Shown here one piece after another: positions 25,501 through 32,960 of a DNA stretch of 34,052 nt; position 1 is the stretch's first letter; every line of letters begins with the position of its first letter. The stretch is from SAR324 cluster bacterium. GTDB taxonomy: Bacteria; SAR324; NAC60-12. Where the stretch lies: the NCBI GenBank assembly GCA_028281495.1, contig JANQJU010000083.1:1-34052 (forward strand), written 5' to 3'. The position numbers were made by a program, and so were the translations under genes. The notes below the pieces were generated by a model. The model was not told the origin of the DNA. It was given only the letters and a program-made list of their open reading frames with translations, and ran no database searches.

Positions 25501-28500
25501 TCTTCACCCTCTTGTGTATTGTCCAAGTATTTTACAGTGGGGATTTGGCTCTAAGAATTCTCTTAGTTTCCCCCGACATTGTGTTGACGGTCATCCGGCT
25601 CGATCATCTGATTTTCATATTTTCTGTGCCCTTGAGCGTGCATTTTTTTCAGACGGTCCTCCGCATTCCGCATCATCGGTGGTTCAAATACCTTTGTTAT
25701 GGGGTGAGCACGGTACTGCTCTTTTTCACCCAATCCCCGCTGTACATGGCTTCGGTCCAAGAAACGTTTTTTGGATTCACGTCACAGATGGGAGTGCTGT
25801 TGCAGGTCTATTCTGTGTGGGCCGTTGGGGTGCTTGGCACTTACATGGGACTGCTCATGAGGGCGGTGCGGCACACCTCAGATGAAGCATATCGGCGTAA
25901 ACTCCGTTTCATTCAATGGGGTGCGGGGGTCAGCATCCTATTGAGTATTGGTAATATTTTACCGGCTCAGGGGTGGCCGATTTACCCTCCAGGCAATTTT
26001 GGTTTTTTGCCTCTTATTTTGATGGCTTATGGCCTGTTGCGGCATCAAGTGTTGGATACTACCCAAAGTTGGTTTTTGGAGCGGATTCCTGCAATTGCGT
26101 TACAACACCGATGGACCCCCATCATTCGAGGCGGGGTGTGGTTGGGGTATGCCCTGGTCATCCTAGTCGCATGGTGGGCACTGCATCCGTTGAGCTGGCA
26201 GTACCTTTTGGGACGACTGCATCCCTACGGCTGGCCTCCTCTGCTTTCTTTTGTGCTCAGCAGCTTCTTGATGGTGTTGGTTCTCCGACGAACTCAACAA
26301 CAAGAATTTGTGATTTTCAGTGGGATCATGCTGCTGGCCTCAGTGCTGAGCTTGAATCAACTGTTCAACGGGGTATTGGCGGATGCCTCGGTGGCTTTGC
26401 AGGTGAGTCGGTGGCTGCATCTCGTGTTGGTTTTCCTGCCAGCATTGATCCTTCAGTTCATTTTTCAAGTGACACGCTCGTTGGAACAACGGTTGTGGGT
26501 GCCGTTAGCTTATGCGGGAAGTGCCATTTTGACCCTTTTCACTCAAACCCCACTTTATTTTACCGAGATGCAACCGTTTTTGTGGGGATTTCGGGCTCAA
26601 ACCGGTGGGGCATTTCTGGGCATGTGTGGGTTTGTGGGGATGCTGTTGGTGGTCGGTGGGGTTCGCCTCTATCGTTTGTCTCAACAAACAGAGGATCCGT
26701 GGGAGCGACGTCGGTTCAACTACCTGTTGTGGGGATTAATCAGTTGGGGTGCTTTGGTCTTGGGGAGTATCCCTGCTTGGAGCGGTTGGGACGTTTACCC
26801 ATTGGGGCATTTTTTGTTTTTGCCTCTGGGTTTGTGGGGATACGGTTTGTTTCGCAGCAACCTACGAGAGGTCATCCAAATGGTTCGTACGGGCTTGTTT
26901 TGGTTGGGAATGTTTGGGGTTTTGGCGACCGGGGTGCTCTTGCTGCAAAAGACCAATATGCAAGGGTGGGGAGTCAGTGCCTCGTTGATTGGAGTGCTCG
27001 CGTTTATTCTATTTTATGAGAAGGTGTATGGGGTATTGGGCCGGGTGCTTTCTTTATTTGTCACGCCTCATAAAGAACAACTCGATGAAGCCTTTGAAGA
27101 ACTCACACTCCAGCTCTCTCAAGCCAAATCGATTCAGGCGATTTACCAAAGCCTGATGAACACTTGTTTCGAGCATTTGACAAGCCTACGTTTCTCATTT
27201 TTAGTGATTCCGTCTTCTGAGTCGATGACCTGGCATGGATGGCAAACTCAGAATTTGCAATCCATGACCTGGGGCCAGGAAACCGACTCCGCTCCGTCTG
27301 CTGAAGCAGTGCATGTGGATTCCCCACATCCTCTGTTTCCCTTGTTGGTCAAGCAGCCGAGTGTGCTCGACCAAGAACAGATCGAACGTTGGTTGTTCCG
27401 GCAAAAGCAGTCTCTGGCCCATCAAGATATTTTTAAAATGGCCACGAAGGTGCAGTCGATCTTTTTTGAAAAATCGTTGATGGGTGTGCTGTTATTTGGT
27501 CCCAAAACCGACGGCTCCATTTATACCAAGGCCGAAATCGAATTCATGCATCAAGTCGGACTGAACTTGGGACCGTACATTGAAAATGCTCAGTTGATGG
27601 GAGGCTTAGAAACCCGAATTGCCGAACGCACCCAAGAGATTGAGCGTATCCAAGATTTGATCCGTACGGTGAATTCTACCTTGGACTTGGACCGTATCAT
27701 GATTCTGGTCATGGCCGAGTTGGAAGAAATGTTTTCGTTTGAGCAGCTTTTGATCCATCAGGTGCATTCCGATGGTTCATTGCGACTGGTGACGGGCTAT
27801 GGTGTGTTGTCTCCTGAACAAATCACCCAATTGCAGTCTTTGAAAATCGATCTGGCTCAATCGGGGAGCTTGTGGACCGATGTGGTTTCTCAAAAGAAGC
27901 CCGTGCACTTGCCAGAAATTCAATCGCACTGGTTGGAGCGTATGGATGAGCGGGATCAGCAGTGGCATGGCATTGTGCCATTCCAATCTTTGCTGATCTA
28001 TCCGATGGAAATCCAAGGCAAAGTGATTGGCACCATCACCATCACTCACGTCTCTCAAATGTTTGTGTTAACGGAAGCCGCGTTGCTCCGGATTGGACAA
28101 TATTTGGCGCAAGTGGCCACGGCAATCAACAATGCCCGCTTGGCCAACGAGGCTCAACGGCACCTGTCTCGGCTGCATCAGGTGCATCAGATTTCTCAAA
28201 AAGTCAGCCAGCATTTGGATTTGCAAACTGGAACTCAAGTGTTCATCGAAGAGGCCGTGAAAGCCATTCGTCCAGATGGATCCGGCTCGATTCTACTTTA
28301 CCATCCTGAAGACAACACGCTGCAATTCTACGCCAGCTATGGCCTCGATCCTGATTACGTGAGTTCCTACGAAATTCCGGTCCATCCCAACACCATGTAC
28401 ACCTACCATTGCTTCCATGAGCAACGTACCCAAGTTTTTGAAGCGGAGGATTTGATTGATTTTCGTGATCGGCAAACGCTGGTGTTGCACTATGGACGAC

Positions 28501-29615
28501 CGACGGTGCAACAGATGGTAGTGCCCTTGATCTCGCAAAATGTGTCGGTTGGATTGGTGAATCTCTCCCACTATGATCCACGCCAACCCTTCACCGAAGG
28601 CGATCAACAAATGTTGGAAAATATCACCTTGGCGTTGGGACACCATTTTGAGAATTCGCGACTGTACCAGGACCTTAAAACGACCAAGATGCAATTGCTG
28701 GAATCTGAAAAAGTCGCCGCTTTGACACAAACTTTTGAAAAATTCGTACCCACACAATTCTTAACGCGCATTGCCGATCAAGGGTTGGAAAATATCGAAC
28801 TCGGCCGTGCCCATACCGATTCGATCTCGATCTTGTTTTCCGATATCCGCTCGTTCACCACACTGTCCGAACAACTGTCTCCCCAAGAACTATTGAATTT
28901 TCTCAATGAGTATTTCAAACGCATGAACCGCCCCTTGCATGCCAACCACGGTTTCATCGATAAGTTCATTGGCGATGCCATCATGGCATTGTTCGATTCC
29001 CCAGAAGGCAATGATAGCGATGAAGCCGAAGATGCCTTATGGGCTGCCATTGGCATGCAACAAGCCCTGTACGATTACAACGAACACTTGCTGAATGACG
29101 GCTGGACTGAACCCATTCAGATTGGAATTGGGATTCATAGTGGCCCTGTGATCATCGGTACGTTGGGATCGGAAGACCGGATGGATTCCACCGTGTTGGG
29201 AGACAATGTGAATTTGGCGTCTCGCTTAGAAGGGTTGACCAAAACATATGGGGCGATGATCATTATCAGTACCGACACGTTTGCCTTATTGCGGGATTCG
29301 TCATTGTTTCAATATCGTGAATTGGATTTTGTGAAGGTGAAAGGGAAAACTGAGCCGGTGGGGATTTATGAAATCTACGATGCCGACACTCCCAAAGTGC
29401 GTGAGTTGAAGCGGCGTACGGTTCCTCATATGACGGTGGGCATTACCATGCGTCGAGCGCAACTGTGGGATCAAGCGGTGGAAGCGTTTGAAGAAGCCTT
29501 GGCCATCTTCCCCGAAGACCGAGCCACCCAACTGCATCTCAAACGGATCGAACAGTTGCGAACCCAAGACCTTCCTTCCGGTTGGGATGGGGCGATTGCC
29601 TTAGATTCGAAATGA
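22557..29615 (+). CDS. Giant sensor: pseudokinase-TM-WD40-2x(multi-pass membrane module)-3xGAF-adenylate cyclase
   Basis: 2,352 residues; GTG start with TAAGGA six bases upstream. Residues 25-285 form a Ser/Thr kinase fold with K58 present, but HLDVNPQN (147-154) replaces HRDxKxxN, GRW (166-168) sits where DFG belongs, and the glycine loop is lost. A helical region precedes one transmembrane helix (383-405) and a coiled coil. WD40 repeats span about 494-860 and a Ser/Thr/Ala/Met-rich linker 863-925. Two homologous multi-pass membrane modules occupy about 948-1170 and 1210-1445, followed by two more helices. GAF-like regions lie at about 1520-1680, 1695-1860 and 1878-2035. A class III cyclase spans 2085-2270 with D2096, K2136, D2140, D2216 and N2219/R2223, the adenylate cyclase set. 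A TPR-like tail ends the protein. It should integrate several inputs and make cAMP; ligands are unknown. Confidence 0.9.
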   Translation: MSVLTPVSLTKRRQLTFPHQSSKPETDYELVKLIEEDTFTETYSAYHLPTNRRHTIVKVLKISWIGTEQNQRFLNEASILGRLSHPNIIPVYDFGITSQDQPFYTIETISGVPWSKVIHAQSLKKNLGYWKRIADALIYTHTRGVVHLDVNPQNVLLGQQGQLVLGRWQCATLLEGEESKQTESTPGYMPPEIAKGEPPQVQSDIYLLGAILFEILTGKPPHPGKTEMERLSNALENKIQPTQSKHPLMEVAYHALAREPEARYASVLEFKETLKAGLEYEESLELMEKAHVLLDQAQQSRKFDDFAKAMFEYEKAVELWPENQEAVMGLNATVRTYAQCALERDNLSLAISLLDKNDIRHQDLWWKIRDAQTKKELKEKRSLWIARLAAGLGVLMTLIVGMAYLQITTEKQKVDAEREKVLAAQQNEAQQREKVERLNYLTQITLAKVNIDQENTVEGREQLQQTLPHLRNWEYGHLQKRSDLSLLTWPAQRSEVSALVVSRDGKTLLTASPSEPEIITGSANGVVKFWHAQHNTARSHWKPHAEGLAALIPRTDGAFLVTGGWKGELSLWDTTQVFVAPPWSSTLEPQTPMLWTQPGTDSVVEALAFAASGRRLVVGKANGVLEVYQPTTLEQKNYVLKHTFQPPATKFLSVAGHPIHLEIAIGTPGEVIILDLATGKAVQRLQKQSGAIHAVAYNRDGSLLLTGGTASKLLPPDPESSVRVWSLPHGKVLLTLDYNAEVNSVAWSPNGQRLLTTSSEDQTARLWDAATGQLQNVFQGHKEGVSQAVFHPNGQRVVTAGKDEKIKLWDVITGKEILTLEVPSGIATPLAFTADGLTLFTADWDGTVWFFSAEDWTLSETLATSTMGPSTSVTTATSSTTEMGATAEVNSTPSVSSAMAMSSAPAMTASDGTMKPAEELESYGPQAFEAEVGLENHAEPPIVMRWDRFFPYGLPPLLTLLTAMFLASLTIQTRRNNRENQLFTLLCIVQVFYSGDLALRILLVSPDIVLTVIRLDHLIFIFSVPLSVHFFQTVLRIPHHRWFKYLCYGVSTVLLFFTQSPLYMASVQETFFGFTSQMGVLLQVYSVWAVGVLGTYMGLLMRAVRHTSDEAYRRKLRFIQWGAGVSILLSIGNILPAQGWPIYPPGNFGFLPLILMAYGLLRHQVLDTTQSWFLERIPAIALQHRWTPIIRGGVWLGYALVILVAWWALHPLSWQYLLGRLHPYGWPPLLSFVLSSFLMVLVLRRTQQQEFVIFSGIMLLASVLSLNQLFNGVLADASVALQVSRWLHLVLVFLPALILQFIFQVTRSLEQRLWVPLAYAGSAILTLFTQTPLYFTEMQPFLWGFRAQTGGAFLGMCGFVGMLLVVGGVRLYRLSQQTEDPWERRRFNYLLWGLISWGALVLGSIPAWSGWDVYPLGHFLFLPLGLWGYGLFRSNLREVIQMVRTGLFWLGMFGVLATGVLLLQKTNMQGWGVSASLIGVLAFILFYEKVYGVLGRVLSLFVTPHKEQLDEAFEELTLQLSQAKSIQAIYQSLMNTCFEHLTSLRFSFLVIPSSESMTWHGWQTQNLQSMTWGQETDSAPSAEAVHVDSPHPLFPLLVKQPSVLDQEQIERWLFRQKQSLAHQDIFKMATKVQSIFFEKSLMGVLLFGPKTDGSIYTKAEIEFMHQVGLNLGPYIENAQLMGGLETRIAERTQEIERIQDLIRTVNSTLDLDRIMILVMAELEEMFSFEQLLIHQVHSDGSLRLVTGYGVLSPEQITQLQSLKIDLAQSGSLWTDVVSQKKPVHLPEIQSHWLERMDERDQQWHGIVPFQSLLIYPMEIQGKVIGTITITHVSQMFVLTEAALLRIGQYLAQVATAINNARLANEAQRHLSRLHQVHQISQKVSQHLDLQTGTQVFIEEAVKAIRPDGSGSILLYHPEDNTLQFYASYGLDPDYVSSYEIPVHPNTMYTYHCFHEQRTQVFEAEDLIDFRDRQTLVLHYGRPTVQQMVVPLISQNVSVGLVNLSHYDPRQPFTEGDQQMLENITLALGHHFENSRLYQDLKTTKMQLLESEKVAALTQTFEKFVPTQFLTRIADQGLENIELGRAHTDSISILFSDIRSFTTLSEQLSPQELLNFLNEYFKRMNRPLHANHGFIDKFIGDAIMALFDSPEGNDSDEAEDALWAAIGMQQALYDYNEHLLNDGWTEPIQIGIGIHSGPVIIGTLGSEDRMDSTVLGDNVNLASRLEGLTKTYGAMIIISTDTFALLRDSSLFQYRELDFVKVKGKTEPVGIYEIYDADTPKVRELKRRTVPHMTVGITMRRAQLWDQAVEAFEEALAIFPEDRATQLHLKRIEQLRTQDLPSGWDGAIALDSK

Positions 29616-29622
29616 ATGTTGG

Positions 29623-29664
29623 TTGACATTTTTTGATTCGAATATAAAATACCAATCAGTCGGT
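29623..29664 (+). promoter_or_regulatory. Promoter with overlapping TetR operator, upstream of tetR-type gene
   Basis: TTGACA (29623-29628) and TAAAAT (29645-29650) are 16 bases apart, a good sigma-70 match. TACCAATCAGTCGGT (29650-29664) starts at the last base of the -10 element and covers the expected transcription start. A near copy lies at the TetR start codon, so repression of this promoter by the TetR protein is likely. Confidence 0.65.
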
Positions 29665-29791
29665 TTTTAATTTTAAAAAATGAAAAACCTGTTCATTTAA
29701 AAGAAAGCTGACTGTTCAAAACTTAATGCTTCAAGGGAAGTGAATCGGTTCACAGTGATGGAAAAAGGGATAGCCCTGTTTTTTTAATAAA

Positions 29792-29809
29792 ATACCAGTT
29801 GGTCGGTAT
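29792..29809. promoter_or_regulatory. TetR operator-like palindrome at the start codon
   Basis: ATACCAGTTGGTCGGTAT has inverted ends ATACC/GGTAT and an inner ACCA...TGGT pair. It shares TACCA-x-T-x-x-GTCGGT with the promoter site at 29650-29664 and ends two bases before the ATG. No Shine-Dalgarno sequence fits between. Confidence 0.7.
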
Positions 29810-29811
29810 AT

Positions 29812-30423
29812 ATGGAAAAAGTAAAAAAACGCGATAAAGCACGGACTCGGTTGAAGATCATTGAATCCACGGTGCAGCTCATGTTGGCAAAAGGTTATCA
29901 CTCCACGTCATTAGACGAAATTTGCAGCCGAGCCGAGGTCACGAAAGGAGGATTATTCCATCATTTCAAAAATAAAACGGAGCTCAGTAAAGCGGCTGTT
30001 GATCACTTCTTTTATGACCGAGTGGAACGTGGAAAGGCTTCTCCTTTTTATCAGATCGAAGACCCGCTCCAACGGCTTTATGGTTATCTGGATTTTGTGG
30101 CAGAAACCTTTGAATCCGAGGCCCCCGTGAGAGGATGTCTGTTAGGCAATTTGGCTCAAGAACTCCACCAAAGTGACAAGGACATCAATACCCACTGTTA
30201 CCAACGGTTTGGAGAATGGATTCTTGAATTGACTCATCTCTTTTCAGAAGCCAAGGAGCGGTATGCCCCTCTGGCGCTGTGGCAACCCAAGGAGTTAGCC
30301 GAACATTTTATTGTGGTTTATCAGGGAGCAGCCATCCTTTCCAAAGCCCAAGGAGCCAATGGGGTCGTGGACAAACACATCCAACACTTCAAACGACATG
30401 TTGAACAGCTCTTTCGTACGTAA
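29812..30423 (+). CDS. TetR/AcrR family transcriptional regulator
   Basis: This 203-residue protein has an N-terminal helix-turn-helix (residues 12-58: TRLKIIESTVQLMLAKGYHS, then EVTKGGLFHHFKNKTEL), the most conserved TetR block. The C-terminal ligand domain contains EAPVRGCLLGNLAQEL, typical of the branch with a TetR_C_16-like domain that often controls reductases or efflux genes. Two operator-like sites lie upstream, one over the promoter and one touching the start codon, which indicates autoregulation. The cytochrome gene follows after 50 bases and may be co-transcribed. The absence of a ribosome binding site suggests weak or leaderless translation. Confidence 0.93.
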   Translation: MEKVKKRDKARTRLKIIESTVQLMLAKGYHSTSLDEICSRAEVTKGGLFHHFKNKTELSKAAVDHFFYDRVERGKASPFYQIEDPLQRLYGYLDFVAETFESEAPVRGCLLGNLAQELHQSDKDINTHCYQRFGEWILELTHLFSEAKERYAPLALWQPKELAEHFIVVYQGAAILSKAQGANGVVDKHIQHFKRHVEQLFRT

Positions 30424-30473
30424 CCCTTATATGAATTATTGGATGTTGTAGTCTCAACAAAATGGAGGATTGG

Positions 30474-30860
30474 GTGAAGACGATGACTTATCGAAATTAT
30501 CGAATACTGATTGTGATCTTATGGGGAATGGTGATCTCCGGATGTGAAATGCTGGAGAAACATCAAATGATGCTTGCGAGCAATCCAGTTCCCCAAACAG
30601 CGCAATCGATTGAAAGAGGCCAAGCAATTTTTTCCCAATATTGTGTTGCCTGTCATGGAGAATCGGCTCAAGGCGATGGGCCTGCTGCCAAATCTCTTGC
30701 GAAAAAACCCGCCGACTTGACCCAACTGGATAAGCGTTCCGGAGTGATTGCGATGAGAATTTATTATGGAGCGGATCCCATGCCAGCATGGAGACACCAA
30801 TTGTCCAAAAAAGAGATATGGGATGTGGTCAACTACATCCAGCATGTGGCTGAAAATTGA
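30474..30860 (+). CDS. c-type cytochrome lipoprotein
   Basis: About 128 residues from GTG 30474, chosen because GGAGG (30464-30468) lies five bases upstream; ATG 30462 and ATG 30483 are in frame. A lipoprotein signal ends in VISGC. The heme-binding motif is CVACH in GQAIFSQYCVACHGESAQGD, and a candidate distal Met is in ADPMPAWRHQLSKKEIWDVV. This is a single-heme class I (cytochrome c6/cbb3-subunit-like) fold attached to a membrane, used to carry electrons in the periplasm. It is followed by two small membrane-protein genes on the same strand and preceded by the TetR gene. Confidence 0.9.
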   Translation: MKTMTYRNYRILIVILWGMVISGCEMLEKHQMMLASNPVPQTAQSIERGQAIFSQYCVACHGESAQGDGPAAKSLAKKPADLTQLDKRSGVIAMRIYYGADPMPAWRHQLSKKEIWDVVNYIQHVAEN

Positions 30861-30919
30861 GGATCTGTTTGTGCAATACAGGATGGCACCGATAACCAAC
30901 TTTTAACTGGGAGACGCCT

Positions 30920-31009
30920 ATGAGAGATGCAATGTTGATTGTACACCTGATTGCGATCACGGTTGCGATGGTGACAGGATTCGCACTGTTGTTTTTGGAG
31001 CCTGTGTGA
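30920..31009 (+). CDS. Small membrane peptide (29 residues), possibly truncated
   Basis: ATG 30920 follows a good ribosome binding site (GGGAG, 30908-30912). The peptide is one hydrophobic helix (MLIVHLIAITVAMVTGFALL) and stops at a TGA that lies inside the first unit of a 24-base tandem repeat. The helix resembles the first helix of CopD/DUF2269-like proteins. It may be a real small subunit made with the CopD-like protein that follows, or the leftover N-terminus of a longer gene broken by the repeat. Confidence 0.45.
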   Translation: MRDAMLIVHLIAITVAMVTGFALLFLEPV

Positions 31010-31045
31010 AGCTTGTTTTTGGAGCCTGTGTGAAGCTTGTTTTTG
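30989..31045 (+). repeat. 24-bp tandem repeat at the end of the small membrane ORF
   Basis: Two identical 24-base units (TTGTTTTTGGAG then CCTGTGTGAAGC) at 30989-31012 and 31013-31036, followed by a partial third unit (TTGTTTTTG) from 31037. Each unit contains the same TGA, the first of which ends the 29-codon ORF. Confidence 0.93.
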
Positions 31046-31130
31046 CTTGAACCGGCAGGGATGATTGTAAGATGTCTTGTGGGAATCGAGCAAGGCATGG
31101 CGTTTCAAAACGAATGGAGAAAAGGGAAGA

Positions 31131-31580
31131 ATGAACACAACGATTTTACTGACATGGCTGGTGCGGTTTGGGCATGTGGCCGCAGCAGCCATGTGGCTGG
31201 GGGGCTATTTGGTATTGGCATTTATCATGGCACCTGCGTTGAAACAAAACCGGAATGAAACATTAGAGCGGGCCGCTCTGTTGACGGTGCGTGTGCTGAG
31301 TTATGCGGGCACTGCAACCATGCTTCTGGGGTTGCTGCTGGTGGCTCGCACCCGAGGCTACGTCAATATGATGAATGGCGAGTGGGGCATGATCGTGATG
31401 ACTTGTTTTGTCATCGCATTTTCTCTTTTAGGCATAGGAGATGGTGCGCTGCGACCTGCTCTGCGACGCATTTCCGAGCCGGGGCAAGTGGCCAAGGTCC
31501 AACGATTGGCCACTCTGGGTTTTGTGCTGACCGTGGTCGCAATGGCATTGATGACCCGTGCGCTTTATGCAACGTCATAA
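31131..31580 (+). CDS. CopD-like/DUF2269-like four-helix membrane protein
   Basis: 149 residues from ATG 31131, preceded by AAAGGGAAG. Four transmembrane helices are predicted: LVRFGHVAAAAMWLGGYLVL, LSYAGTATMLLGLLLVA, IVMTCFVIAFSLLGIGDGAL and LATLGFVLTVVAMALM. The first helix motif FGHxxAAxMWLGG is the CopD signature, where the His may bind heme or copper. The open frame continues upstream to 31077 but without a plausible start. It sits behind a cytochrome c gene, so an electron-transfer or heme-related role is reasonable; that is inference. It converges on the MFS gene, 16 bases away. Confidence 0.75.
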   Translation: MNTTILLTWLVRFGHVAAAAMWLGGYLVLAFIMAPALKQNRNETLERAALLTVRVLSYAGTATMLLGLLLVARTRGYVNMMNGEWGMIVMTCFVIAFSLLGIGDGALRPALRRISEPGQVAKVQRLATLGFVLTVVAMALMTRALYATS

Positions 31581-31596
31581 AATGGAGCACAGGGCC

Positions 31597-32784
31597 TCAG
31601 GTGAGTCTTTGCAACATCCCCGTAGCCCTCACTTGGTAACGATTCACACCCAGCCAAAACACCAAACCTGCCGTGACGACCAAGCCCCACACGCTCCAAA
31701 CAAAGGTGTGGGGGCCTCCCCAGGCAATCACTTGGCCTACGCTCCAGGGAAAGCTCATGGCTCCGATACAAATTCCAGTGAAAATCAAACTGGTCAACTT
31801 ACCCGATAGGGGCACATGCTCTTTCAAGAAGGCCAAAGTCATGGGAAACAAGGGGGCTAAGCTCAATCCCATACCCACCGCGATTCCCCATACTACGATC
31901 AGGGAATGGGGAAACATCAACCAGATGGTGGCACTCAATCCGGCACCGATCAACCCACTTTGAATTAAACGGAAGCCACTCCAAATCGGTTGAATCGCAG
32001 CGATGAGGCGTCCTAGCGTGAAGGCTCCCCAAAAAGCGGCTGTGATCCATCCTGCCATGATTTCAGAGGTGAGTTGGGATTGGACTAAATACGTGGGCAA
32101 CCATCCCCCGATCACCACCTCGATTCCTACGTACATAAATAAAAATAGGGTAACTCCCGACACCACTTTCCAATGCTGGCGATCCATCGCATGATCTGGT
32201 TGGCTCTCGGCCTCAGGGCGAGGCGGTGGTATGAACAAAAAAAGCACTCCGACCAAAGCCAGTCCGGTGGCCATCACATAATACGCTCCATGCAACTGTC
32301 CGGATTGCTTCCAGATACCACTGACGAGCAACGGGGCGGCAATCGCTCCACAGCCGAAGCAGAAATTCAACAAACTCAACCGGGAGCCAGAACGTTCGGG
32401 TTCGTTCCAGACCATCAGAAGATTTCCACCCAATTTCACCGAACCCTCGGTGAGTCCGAGCAAGGCAATCACCACGGCCAAAACAGGCAGCCATCCCAAT
32501 GAGGGGATCAGAATCAAGGCCCCCGCCCCCAACAGCAGCAAACCACTCAACAGGCGATGGCCCCACCCTCGGTCGAACAAAGTCCCCATGGTGAGAATAG
32601 CGACTAAAGTTCCTGCCCACTTTGCCGAAAACAAAATACCAATCTGTTCCAAGGACACTTGAGTATTGCTAGCTAAAGGCAATAAGGCAGGTCCTAAGGA
32701 GGCGTCAAGCGTGCCCACTATCAAGAAACAGACAAAATAGGTATAGCTACGGTGTTGACGAGGCGAATTGAGAAAGCCTTTCAT
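31597..32784 (-). CDS. Major facilitator superfamily transporter
   Basis: 395 residues with about twelve predicted helices in two halves. The loop between helices 2 and 3 reads GTLFDRGWGHRLLSG, a variant of the MFS signature G-x-x-x-D-R-x-G. The central loop is short and polar (PPPRPEAESQPDHAMD). The pattern is closest to sugar-type or FucP-like MFS permeases, but the substrate cannot be read. GGAGG lies five bases upstream of the ATG. The gene is divergent from a DeoR-type regulator, which commonly controls carbohydrate uptake; that supports a sugar or sugar-derivative substrate. Confidence 0.88.
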   Translation of the reverse strand: MKGFLNSPRQHRSYTYFVCFLIVGTLDASLGPALLPLASNTQVSLEQIGILFSAKWAGTLVAILTMGTLFDRGWGHRLLSGLLLLGAGALILIPSLGWLPVLAVVIALLGLTEGSVKLGGNLLMVWNEPERSGSRLSLLNFCFGCGAIAAPLLVSGIWKQSGQLHGAYYVMATGLALVGVLFLFIPPPRPEAESQPDHAMDRQHWKVVSGVTLFLFMYVGIEVVIGGWLPTYLVQSQLTSEIMAGWITAAFWGAFTLGRLIAAIQPIWSGFRLIQSGLIGAGLSATIWLMFPHSLIVVWGIAVGMGLSLAPLFPMTLAFLKEHVPLSGKLTSLIFTGICIGAMSFPWSVGQVIAWGGPHTFVWSVWGLVVTAGLVFWLGVNRYQVRATGMLQRLT

Positions 32785-32806
32785 GAGTCCTCCAAATAGA
32801 GGTTGT

Positions 32807-32874
32807 ATGCTACTTTTTGCGTTATTATGCGGTAAAATTTAAATAAATGAGAAAATACTCTTAAAAAGTAGCAT
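32807..32874. promoter_or_regulatory. Perfect 12-bp inverted repeat between MFS and DeoR genes
   Basis: ATGCTACTTTTT (32807-32818) is mirrored exactly by AAAAAGTAGCAT (32863-32874), with 44 AT-rich bases between. It lies in the shared promoter region of the divergent pair, so the arms are good candidates for two DeoR half-operators and looping. The surrounding 176-base spacer is otherwise A-rich, with no clear -35 element. Confidence 0.7.
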
Positions 32875-32960
32875 TCATGTAAAATCCCAGCAATGAAAAA
32901 CGGAAAATACTGCAATAAAAAACACATAAACAAAGAAAAAAACGCAAAAAATGGAAAACT

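Noticed and set aside
25973..27019. 348-codon + frame inside the giant gene
   Set aside because: Out-of-frame shadow created by the base composition of the membrane region; Gly/Val/Ser-rich without any domain, while the main frame has clear homology blocks.
31037..31258. 73-codon + frame after the 24-bp repeats
   Set aside because: It overlaps the CopD-like gene in another frame and has no start signal; at most its first few codons are a remnant related to the small membrane ORF.
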